DNA from: Streptosporangiaceae bacterium
GTDB taxonomy: Bacteria; Actinomycetota; Actinomycetes; Streptosporangiales; Streptosporangiaceae
Direction: 5' to 3'
DNA: 5,540 bases
Assembly (NCBI GenBank): GCA_025934635.1
Contig: JAICWX010000466.1
Coordinates: 1 to 5,540 of the forward strand
This document shows positions 1-4,745 of the stretch, one piece after another. Numbering within the stretch: position 1 is the first letter of the stretch; every line of letters starts with the position of its first letter. The notes under the pieces are model-generated. The model was given only the letters and a program-made list of their open reading frames with translations. It made no database searches and had not been told where the DNA came from. The translations under genes and the position numbers were made by a program.

Positions 1-1858
1 CCGCGGCAGGGAGGCGGGCCGGTTCTGATTTCATCCCGATCTGCGAGAGGAGGCCAGCCAGCAGGGAGACGTGCAACCGGGTTCGTTCGGCTGAGGTCGA
101 GGTGACGGTCACCCCGAGATCGCCGGCCAGCCTTTGCAGCTGCCCCTGAAGGTCCTGCCACTCGCGGACCCGCAGGTAGTTCAGGAACTCGGCGCGGCAC
201 AGGCGGCGGAAGGCCGAGGAGGAGAGCTCGCGCTGCCGCTCGGCCAGGTACTCCCACAGGTTCAGGAAGGTGACGAAATCCGAATCGGGGTCAGCGAACT
301 GGCGGTGCTTGTCGTCGGCCGCCTGCTGGGCCTCGGCCGGCCGCTCCCGCGGGTCCTGGATGGACAGCGCCGCCGCGATGATCAGGACCTCGCGGACGCA
401 GCCGTTCCGGTCCGCCTCCAGGATCATCCGGCCGATCCTCGGGTCGACCGGCAGCCGGGCCAGCTTGCGGCCCAGGCCGGTGATCCGGCCGTTCTTGAAC
501 GCGTTCAGCTCGGCGAGCAGGGTGAGGCCGTCGGCGATGTTCCGCGCGTCGGGCGGGTCGATGAAGGGGAACTTCGGGACATCGCCGAGGCCGATCGCCG
601 CCATCTGCAAGATGACCGAGGCCAGGTTGGTGCGCAGGATCTCGGGATCGGTGAACTCAGGCCGGGACTCGAAATCCTCCTGCGAGTACAGCCGGATGCA
701 GATGCCGTCCGAGGTCCGCCCGCAGCGGCCCTGGCGCTGGTTGGCCGAGGCCTGCGAGATCGGCTCGATCGGCAGCCGCTGCACCTTGGTCCGGTGGCTG
801 TACCGGGAGATGCGGGCGGTCCCGGGGTCGATGACGTACTTGATGCCGGGCACGGTCAGCGAGGTCTCGGCCACGTTGGTGGCCAGCACGACCCGGCGGG
901 TGAGGCTGGAGGACGGACGGCGCTCGAAGACCCGGTGCTGCTCGGCGGCGGACAGCCGGGAGTAGAGCGGCAGCACGTCGAGCCGTTCCCGGCCGGCCAG
1001 CAGGTCCGCGGTGTCCCGGATCTCGCGCTCCCCGGACAGGAACAGCAAGATGTCGCCGGGCCCCTCGGCGGACAGCTCGTCGATCGCGTCGCTGATCGCC
1101 TGGCCCTGGTCACCGTCGTCGTCCAGCGGCCGGTACCGGGTTTCCACTGGGTAGGTCCGGCCGGACACCTCCACGATGGGCGCGCCGCGAAAGGCGGCCG
1201 CGAACCGCTCCGGGTCGATGGTCGCCGAGGTGATGATCACCTTCAGGTCCGGGCGGCGCGGGAGCAGCTGCCTCAGGTAGCCGAGGATGAAGTCGATGTT
1301 CAGGCTGCGCTCGTGCGCCTCGTCGATGATCAGCGTGTCGTAGCGGCGCAGGTCCCGGTCGCGGGCGAGCTCGTTCAGCAAGATGCCGTCGGTCATCAGC
1401 TTCACCAGCGTGTCGCGGGCCGACACGTCGGTGAACCGGACCTGGTAGCCGACCGCCTCGCCGAGCGGGCTGCCCAGTTCCTCGGCGATCCGCTCGGCGA
1501 CCGTCCGGGCCGCCAGCCGCCGCGGCTGGGTATGCCCGATCTGCCCGTCGACGCCGCGGCCGAGTTCCAGGCAGATCTTGGGTATCTGGGTGGTCTTGCC
1601 CGAGCCGGTCTCCCCCGCGATGACCACCACCTGGTGGTCGCGGATGACCCGGGCGATCTCGTCCTTGCGCTGGCTGACGGGCAGCTCGGCGGGATAGGTG
1701 ACCGGCGCCATGGCCGCGCGGCGGGCGGCGCGCGCGGCGGCATTCCCCGCGGCGGCCCGGTCAGCGCCCCGGTCGGAGGGACGTCCGGGACGCCGGGGCC
1801 GCCGCCGGGTGGCCCCGGAGGGCGCGGCGGACGAAGACGTCACGGAAGTTGACTCCAT
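1..1858 (-). CDS. hrpA: HrpA-type DEAH-box ATP-dependent RNA helicase, N-terminal 619 codons (runs off left edge)
   Basis: The reading frame is open from ATG 1858 to the window edge. Seen motifs: Walker A GETGSGKT (residues 82-89), motif Ia TQPRR (110-114), DEAH (179-182), SAT (211-213), motif IV LFLSGEREI (272-280), motif V around ATNVAETS (326-333) and motif VI QRQGRCGR (374-381). A helicase-associated region follows, with the HrpA-type string ALSIQDPRERP (497-507). The cysteine in QRxGRCGR, and YPAELPVSQRKDEI just before the helicase core, fit HrpA rather than the shorter HrpB. HrpA proteins are about 1,300 residues, so roughly half, the C-terminal part, is missing here. The family uses ATP to remodel RNA and has been linked to mRNA processing and stalled-ribosome rescue in E. 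coli. Residues 1-50 are Arg/Ala/Ser-rich and not part of the core, and neither ATG 1858 nor ATG 1711 has a good Shine-Dalgarno sequence, so translation could start at residue 50. The YbjQ-domain gene lies 70 bp upstream on the same strand. Confidence 0.95.
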   Translation of the reverse strand, partial: MESTSVTSSSAAPSGATRRRPRRPGRPSDRGADRAAAGNAAARAARRAAMAPVTYPAELPVSQRKDEIARVIRDHQVVVIAGETGSGKTTQIPKICLELGRGVDGQIGHTQPRRLAARTVAERIAEELGSPLGEAVGYQVRFTDVSARDTLVKLMTDGILLNELARDRDLRRYDTLIIDEAHERSLNIDFILGYLRQLLPRRPDLKVIITSATIDPERFAAAFRGAPIVEVSGRTYPVETRYRPLDDDGDQGQAISDAIDELSAEGPGDILLFLSGEREIRDTADLLAGRERLDVLPLYSRLSAAEQHRVFERRPSSSLTRRVVLATNVAETSLTVPGIKYVIDPGTARISRYSHRTKVQRLPIEPISQASANQRQGRCGRTSDGICIRLYSQEDFESRPEFTDPEILRTNLASVILQMAAIGLGDVPKFPFIDPPDARNIADGLTLLAELNAFKNGRITGLGRKLARLPVDPRIGRMILEADRNGCVREVLIIAAALSIQDPRERPAEAQQAADDKHRQFADPDSDFVTFLNLWEYLAERQRELSSSAFRRLCRAEFLNYLRVREWQDLQGQLQRLAGDLGVTVTSTSAERTRLHVSLLAGLLSQIGMKSEPARLPAA

Positions 1859-1860
1859 AC

Positions 1861-1914
1861 CGGCGGGAAGAATAGATCAGGGTGGTCCCCACCGCATAAC
1901 AGTTTTTCCCGCCG
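1861..1914 (-). repeat. Inverted repeat just upstream of the hrpA start codon
   Basis: CGGCGGGAA (1861-1869) is perfectly complementary to TTCCCGCCG (1906-1914). The stem extends to 12 positions through a G-T wobble and two A-T pairs (1870-1872 with 1903-1905). A smaller nested hairpin, GGTGG/CCACC with a 3-nt loop, sits inside at 1881-1893. In hrpA orientation the 3' arm ends two bases before ATG 1858, so folding would bury the translation start region. No U-tract follows the stem in either orientation, so a standard intrinsic terminator for the upstream YbjQ gene (stop at 1929) is unlikely. It may be a translational control hairpin or a non-canonical terminator. Confidence 0.6.
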
Positions 1915-1928
1915 TAGCCTTCCGCGGG

Positions 1929-2777
1929 CTAGTTATCCAGGCCGAGCGTGAAGGTCGGCCGGGGTGAGGAATCGGGCAGCCGGTGCTCGTCGGACAGCCG
2001 GCGGATGGCGGTGCCGGTGGCCAGGAACTCGGTGGCGTGCTCACCCCAGACGTGGTTGTGGACTTCCACGCTCACGCCGACGATGCCGGAGGCGCGGGCC
2101 TGGGCCGCCTCGGCCTGCATCCGGTTCAGGGCCAGCTCCCGGGCATCGTAGACGCCCTGGGTGAACTGGACCATCTCCTGGTTCTGGCCCGCCTGGCGCA
2201 GTGACTGCATGACGCCCTGGTGGGCAATGTGGTAGACGCAGGTGCCGAGGACGAATGACACCGGGACCGCGCCGGCCGCCAGCAGCCGGAAGAAATCCTG
2301 CGCGGACAGGTCGGAGGTGAACGCGCGGCCGTCGGGGGCGCGGTGAGCGCCCTGGCCGGTGAGGTGGCGGACGGCGGTGCCGGTGGCGACGAACTCCAGG
2401 CAGGACTGGCCCCAGGCATACATCTGCATCCGCAGGTTCACCCCCACGATGCCGTCGGCCGCGAGGTGGTCGGCTTCGGCCCGCATCCGGGCCATGGCCA
2501 GCTCGCGGGCGTTGTACATGGCCTGGGTCAGGAGCTGGAGCTCCTGGTTCTGGTTCCACCGGCCGGTCTGGAGGCCGACGTGGTAGATGGAGGAGCCGAC
2601 GACGAAACCGAGGGGCTCGAAGCCGGCCTCACCCAGGAGGACATACTCCGAGACCGACAGGTCCGAGGTGAACACGCCGGTGGGATTGGCCCCGGCCGTG
2701 TGCGCGAGCCTGCTGTCGGCCGCCTTCGGCTCCCATATCGCCGAATTCTGGTCCTGCTGGTTACCGAACAGCGGCAT
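1929..2777 (-). CDS. Tandem YbjQ/DUF74-domain protein (heavy-metal-binding-domain family, function unproven)
   Basis: The protein has 282 residues. Two related units are visible: residues about 33-137 and 151-259. Each starts with (V/A)FTSDLS and contains a hydrophobic VxFVxG(S/T)-type strand, the helix signature Y(N/D)ARELAxxRMxAEA (88-102; 210-224), then GIVGV and an ending FxATGTA(V/I)R (129-137; 251-259). This helix-then-GTA(V/I) layout is that of the YbjQ/DUF74 family, normally a single domain of about 105 residues that forms oligomeric rings; here two copies are fused. The family's 'heavy-metal-binding' name is not backed by conserved metal ligands that I can see. ATG 2777 is chosen because AGGAGG lies 5 bases upstream; the frame stays open to 2885, but those 36 extra residues have no such site. 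There is no signal peptide or membrane segment, so it should be cytoplasmic. A short linker (138-150) joins the domains and a Pro/Ser-rich tail follows. Confidence 0.88.
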   Translation of the reverse strand: MPLFGNQQDQNSAIWEPKAADSRLAHTAGANPTGVFTSDLSVSEYVLLGEAGFEPLGFVVGSSIYHVGLQTGRWNQNQELQLLTQAMYNARELAMARMRAEADHLAADGIVGVNLRMQMYAWGQSCLEFVATGTAVRHLTGQGAHRAPDGRAFTSDLSAQDFFRLLAAGAVPVSFVLGTCVYHIAHQGVMQSLRQAGQNQEMVQFTQGVYDARELALNRMQAEAAQARASGIVGVSVEVHNHVWGEHATEFLATGTAIRRLSDEHRLPDSSPRPTFTLGLDN

Positions 2778-2935
2778 CGTCGCCTCCTGATTTCGCTTGT
2801 TGGCGCGGCCCCGTGTCACGCCCGGACCGAGCCTAGCCCGATGCCGCGCCCAACACGTCGAACCAGGCGGCGCGCCCGGCGACACGATCGTCAGGTTAGG
2901 AGGGAGGCGAACGGCCAGGAGAGCGCAGTGGTTGG
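2778..2935. promoter_or_regulatory. Divergent intergenic region between the YbjQ-domain and YbaK-domain genes
   Basis: This 158-bp spacer should carry promoters for both outward-facing genes. On the minus strand a TAGGCT -10-like box (complement of 2830-2835) lies about 50 bp before ATG 2777, but the nearest -35-like TTCGAC (complement of 2857-2862) is 21 bp away, which is too far for a standard promoter. On the plus strand no convincing -35/-10 pair is seen. AGGAGAG (2917-2923) is the probable ribosome binding site of the YbaK-type gene, with a long 12-nt spacer to ATG 2936. Confidence 0.4.
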
Positions 2936-3487
2936 ATGGCGGGTATGAGTCTGCAGCTCGACTTCGCGCCCGCCTTGTCCCGGCCCGACCTGCTTGCCGC
3001 GGCGGTCGCCGCGGCGCTGCGTGACCTCCCCGGCGCCGAGGAGGTCGAGGTCGCCGAGATCGACCCGGCGCTGGCGGACACCGCCGCGTTCTGCGAGCGC
3101 TACGGCGTCACCCTGGAGGAATCGGCGAACTGCGTGGTCATCGCGGCCAAGCGCGGCGGCGAGACCCGGCCCGCGGCCTGCATGGTAGCCGCGACCACCC
3201 GGGCAGACGTCAACGGCCTGGTGCGCAGGCACCTCGACGCGCGGAAGGCGTCGTTCGCCCCGGTAGCCGAGGTGACCGCCGCGACCGGCATGGAGTACGG
3301 CGGGATCACGCCCGTCGGCCTGCCCGCGGACTGGCCGGTGCTGGTGGACGAGGCGGTGGCCAAGACCGCCTCGGTGATCATCGGCTCCGGCATCCGCGGC
3401 TCCAAGCTCCGGCTGCCCGGTCCCCTGCTCGCCGCTCTCCCGGCCGCCCAGGTCCTGCCCGGCCTCGGCATCCCGGTTGCCCCTTAG
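2936..3487 (+). CDS. YbaK/ProX-type aminoacyl-tRNA editing domain protein
   Basis: The protein has 183 residues, the usual size for a free-standing YbaK/EbsC/ProX editing domain. Family marks visible are an early helix with a VEVAEID strand (37-43), the core strand NCVVIAAKRGG (65-75), ADVNGLVRRHLDARKASFAP (90-109), the YGGITPVGLP glycine loop (121-130, matching GGI(S/T)PxG of YbaK) and IIGSGIRGSKL (148-158). Members hydrolyse wrongly charged tRNAs such as Cys- or Ala-tRNAPro in trans. Where bacterial YbaK and ProX proteins carry a functionally important lysine (YbaK FKTL context), the apparent counterpart here is Cys66 in ANCVV, so the substrate or activity may differ. Start: an in-frame stop at 2897 leaves ATG 2936 or ATG 2945 as options; AGGAGAG favours 2936. 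The protein is cytoplasmic, with no membrane segment. It appears to be monocistronic, with 196 bp before the next gene. Confidence 0.88.
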   Translation: MAGMSLQLDFAPALSRPDLLAAAVAAALRDLPGAEEVEVAEIDPALADTAAFCERYGVTLEESANCVVIAAKRGGETRPAACMVAATTRADVNGLVRRHLDARKASFAPVAEVTAATGMEYGGITPVGLPADWPVLVDEAVAKTASVIIGSGIRGSKLRLPGPLLAALPAAQVLPGLGIPVAP

Positions 3488-3499
3488 CTTCTTATTACG

Positions 3500-3525
3500 C
3501 CGGTGTGCCCCCGGGGCAATGCCGG
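3500..3525 (+). terminator. Possible GC hairpin after the YbaK-type gene
   Basis: Thirteen bases after the stop codon, TGCCC (3506-3510) can pair with GGGCA (3514-3518), and flanking CCGG blocks (3500-3503 and 3522-3525) can extend the stem across an internal loop. No U-tract follows. It could act as a U-less actinobacterial terminator, but the evidence is only the predicted hairpin and its position. Confidence 0.3.
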
Positions 3526-3622
3526 GTGCGCAATCATGGGTTCCGCAGGCCATCACGGCGGGCGGGAGCCCCACCGAAGGACCGCGGGTTCCCGAAAGAG
3601 TCGTCACAGATGGCGACCGAAC

Positions 3623-3644
3623 TTGTACGCTCAGCGTCTAAATA
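3623..3644 (+). promoter_or_regulatory. Promoter-like AT-rich site with a palindrome, before the secreted-protein gene
   Basis: A locally AT-rich TAAATA (3639-3644) stands out from the GC-rich background 40 bp before ATG 3684 and resembles a -10 box. Directly upstream is an 11-bp palindrome, ACGCT-C-AGCGT (3627-3637), and a TTGTAC (3623-3628) that is only 10 bp from TAAATA, too close to be its -35. The palindrome's position would suit an operator. Assignment is tentative. Confidence 0.3.
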
Positions 3645-3683
3645 AGGAAACTTGCTTACCGAGCGTAACCGAGGAGAGACCTG

Positions 3684-4145
3684 ATGAAGCGGAGACGCCT
3701 GGTATCGGCTGCGGCGGCTGGGATCTGCGTCCTGGGCCTCGGGCTTGGGCTGAACGGCGCCGCCTCGGCCACGACGGCGTCGTCGGCCGGGAGGTTCTCC
3801 GAGCGCACCGTGGTGCTGAACTGCCAGGGTCATGCTCAGGTGCGGCCGGGCCGCATCACGCTGGCCTGCGCCGACTTCAATGACTACCTGACCGGGCTGG
3901 CCTGGAAGAGCTGGGGCCCGAAGCTGGCCAGCGCGACCGGGGTGCAGAACCTCAACGACTGCGTTCCCTACTGCGCGGCCGGGCACTTCCACCGGTACCC
4001 GGTGAACGTCGTCCTGTGGCATCCCGCGCCGGCCGGGCCGGGAAGCCAGCGCTACGCCTCGGTCACGCTGCTCTACCCGGGTGCGCATCCGGCCTATGTC
4101 GGCCACCGGCGGCCGGTCACCACCTCGATGGTGCTGTCCCGCTAG
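3684..4145 (+). CDS. Small secreted protein with four mature cysteines
   Basis: The protein has 153 residues. A clear Sec signal peptide is seen: basic MKRRR, a hydrophobic Ala/Gly/Leu stretch (about 7-23) and the signal peptidase I site ASA before Thr30. The mature part, about 124 residues, has four cysteines (47, 62, 93, 97), which could form two disulfides outside the cell. Conserved-looking segments are NCQGHAQVRPGRITLACADF (46-65), LAWKSWGP (72-79) and NDCVPYCAAGHFHRYPVNVV (91-110). I recall this pattern (RPxxItLaCaD...W.sWg...NDCxPxCAxG.f..YPV) from many uncharacterised actinobacterial secreted proteins, but know no function. No catalytic motif is visible. GAGGAGAG (3672-3679), four bases before ATG 3684, fixes the start. 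The gene has its own upstream spacer and is followed by the separate leader region of the transporter. Confidence 0.85.
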   Translation: MKRRRLVSAAAAGICVLGLGLGLNGAASATTASSAGRFSERTVVLNCQGHAQVRPGRITLACADFNDYLTGLAWKSWGPKLASATGVQNLNDCVPYCAAGHFHRYPVNVVLWHPAPAGPGSQRYASVTLLYPGAHPAYVGHRRPVTTSMVLSR

Positions 4146-4168
4146 CCGGGCCGGGCGGCACGTGATGC

Positions 4169-4230
4169 TTGACACATCGTGACGCCACGGTCGGTCCTGA
4201 ATTGACACTCAGCGTCGCCCCGGGCATTCT
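4169..4230 (+). promoter_or_regulatory. Promoter for the M-box/transporter transcript
   Basis: A perfect -35 hexamer TTGACA (4202-4207) is followed after 17 bp by CATTCT (4225-4230), which keeps the important A at position 2 and T at position 6 of a -10 box. Transcription would begin near 4237, about 14 nt before the first paired base of the M-box. A second TTGACAC lies at 4169, in a loosely repeated block (TTGACAC-ATCGTGACGCC against TTGACACTCAGCGTCGCC), but has no convincing -10 at the right distance. Confidence 0.6.
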
Positions 4231-4250
4231 GAGTGAGGTTGAAAACGGGA

Positions 4251-4435
4251 CACCTCGTTCGGTGAGGCGTCTTCACGGACATAGGCCACTGATCCCAACC
4301 GTCGAGAGACGCTCCGGATCAGGACACCTCTCCCCGGCCTAAGGGGTGAGGCCAAGTGGCTGGCAATCCGGCCCTGTTGACAACACGGCCGGCCGCAGTA
4401 CGCCGTGGAGTGCCAAAGCTCTTACGAGAGAGGTG
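4251..4435 (+). ncRNA. M-box (ykoK leader) magnesium riboswitch
   Basis: The sequence aligns along its length to the M-box consensus. The 5' core CGTTCGGTGAGGC (4256-4268) matches CGUUAGGUGAGGC. The inner arm GTCgagaGACGC (4301-4312) matches GUCcaaaGACGC. A CCTAAGG (4338-4344) resembles CAUAAGG in the variable arm. The 3' core AGTGCCAAAGCTCTTACGA (4409-4427) matches AGUGCUAAAGCUCUACGA closely. Pairings support the fold: P1 CACCTC/GAGGTG (4251-4256 with 4430-4435); P2 CTTCACGG/CCGTGGAG (4271-4278 with 4403-4410, one wobble); GCCACT/AGTGGC (4285-4290 with 4355-4360); CTGATCC/GGATCAG (4289-4295 with 4316-4322, sharing two bases with the previous helix); variable arm CCTCTCCCC/GGGGTGAGG (4327-4335 with 4343-4351, one T-T mismatch). 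M-boxes bind Mg2+, compact at high Mg2+ and repress downstream Mg transport genes, which fits the NRMT gene at 4746. An extra hairpin at 4368-4392 enlarges the element relative to the Bacillus type. Confidence 0.92.
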
Positions 4436-4533
4436 CGCCAGGGATTTCTCCAGCCCGGGCGAGTGTTCCCTCAGGTGTCACGCGGTAGGACGCCGCCGGG
4501 CGGAAGGCCCGGCGGTCAGGTGCGGCCTGGCGC
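4435..4533 (+). other. Second structured leader domain after the M-box
   Basis: GCGCCAGG (4435-4442) is perfectly complementary to CCTGGCGC (4526-4533) and would close a domain that shares only its first base with the last base of M-box P1. Inside it, CCGCCGGGC (4493-4501) and GCCCGGCGG (4507-4515) form a perfect 9-bp hairpin with loop GGAAG. No U-tract follows, so this is not a standard terminator. It probably belongs to the expression platform of the riboswitch, but may simply be a GC-rich spacer fold. Confidence 0.5.
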
Positions 4534-4565
4534 CCCCGTGCGTCGCGACCGAAGGGAGGCATGCG

Positions 4566-4643
4566 ATGGACTCTGATAGTCCGGGCCGAAGTTGGCCCCT
4601 CTCGCCGCTGTCTCTTTTCCTGTCCCGGGCGCACGCCGCTTGA
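4566..4643 (+). CDS. Candidate 25-residue leader peptide (upstream ORF) between the M-box and the transporter
   Basis: AAGGGAGG (4552-4559) lies six bases before ATG 4566, one of the best Shine-Dalgarno sequences in the window. The ORF ends at TGA 4641-4643. The peptide starts MDSDSPGRSWPLSPL, then SLFLSRAHAA. The early acidic residues (Asp2, Asp4) next to prolines (6, 11, 14) recall the Mg2+-sensing leader peptide MgtL of Salmonella, where acidic/proline stretches make ribosomes stall or drop off when Mg2+ is low. Its codons cover two adjacent hairpins (4568-4582 and 4583-4598), so ribosome position would change RNA folding downstream. It is too short for codon-bias support, and a competing ATG at 4561 is only one base from the Shine-Dalgarno sequence and unlikely. 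The leader-peptide role is inferred from context. Confidence 0.5.
   Translation: MDSDSPGRSWPLSPLSLFLSRAHAA
4583..4624 (+). terminator. Possible attenuator hairpins inside the upstream ORF
   Basis: GGGCC (4583-4587) pairs with GGCCC (4594-4598) around a GAAGTT loop and is followed by a pyrimidine-rich tail containing CTCTTTTCCTG (4612-4622). Immediately before it, GGACT/AGTCC (4568-4572 with 4578-4582) forms another hairpin. The T-run is short and about 15 nt from the stem, so this is a weak intrinsic terminator at best; the C/U-rich stretch after it could instead suit Rho. CCTCTC (4598-4603) can also pair with GAGAGG of the M-box P1 3' strand (4428-4433), which would connect the two elements. 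Confidence 0.3.
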
Positions 4644-4696
4644 CCTGAGATCCCTGCTCTTTAGCGCTCCCTGCCCAGCTCACGGCAGGTAGCTGC

Positions 4697-4745
4697 GTGT
4701 GCCCCTGTTTCCGTCCGGTTTCGTGACGTGAAAGGGGTGTTCACT
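4697..4745 (+). promoter_or_regulatory. Ribosome binding site and sequestering hairpin of the transporter gene
   Basis: AAGGGG (4732-4737) is the Shine-Dalgarno sequence, eight bases before ATG 4746. CCCCT (4702-4706) is perfectly complementary to AGGGG (4733-4737). The stem continues over a one-base bulge with TT/AA (4708-4709 with 4731-4732) and outward, past an internal loop, with GTG/CAC (4697-4699 with 4742-4744). This would hide the binding site and almost reach the start codon. CAGCT/AGCTG (4676-4680 with 4691-4695) and CACG/CGTG (4681-4684 with 4696-4699) offer competing upstream pairings; only the second overlaps the sequestering stem. Confidence 0.5.

Noticed and set aside
134..1852. 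Long plus-strand open frame of 572 codons over the left third
   Set aside because: It lies antisense to the helicase gene, whose minus-strand frame carries all DEAH motifs. Its translation is low-complexity and matches no family; long antisense frames are expected at this GC content.
2343..2948. Plus-strand open frame antisense to the YbjQ-domain gene
   Set aside because: The opposite strand has clear domain repeats and a good ribosome binding site; this frame is a shadow.
4153..4183. Hairpin CAC-GATG/CATC-GTG after the secreted-protein gene as a terminator
   Set aside because: It needs a two-base bulge, is short and has no U-tract; too weak to list.
3534..4208. Minus-strand open frame over the secreted-protein gene
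   Set aside because: The plus-strand frame has a signal peptide, conserved cysteines and a Shine-Dalgarno sequence, whereas this one has none of these.
4377..4382. TTGACA as a second -35 box inside the M-box
   Set aside because: It is explained by the TGTTgacAACA hairpin of the riboswitch and has no -10 box at a suitable distance.
4325..4435. A shorter M-box running only from CACCTCTC at 4325
   Set aside because: The GGGGTGAGGC near 4343 at first looked like the 5' core, but the inner arm GTCgagaGACGC and the better core CGTTCGGTGAGGC lie upstream. The full element starts at 4251, and 4325 belongs to the variable arm.
4356..4643. Plus-strand GTG-started frame of 95 codons across the leader
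   Set aside because: It would begin inside the M-box and has no ribosome binding site at its start. Only its last 25 codons, from ATG 4566, are supported as an ORF.
4640..4667. Internal promoter TTGACC-N16-TAGCGC close to the transporter gene
   Set aside because: The -35 is fair but the -10 lacks the final T. It would bypass the riboswitch, and nothing else supports it.
4202..4745. yybP-ykoY manganese riboswitch or another metal riboswitch upstream of the Nramp homologue
   Set aside because: The conserved words and helices match the M-box throughout; no yybP-ykoY core words were found.
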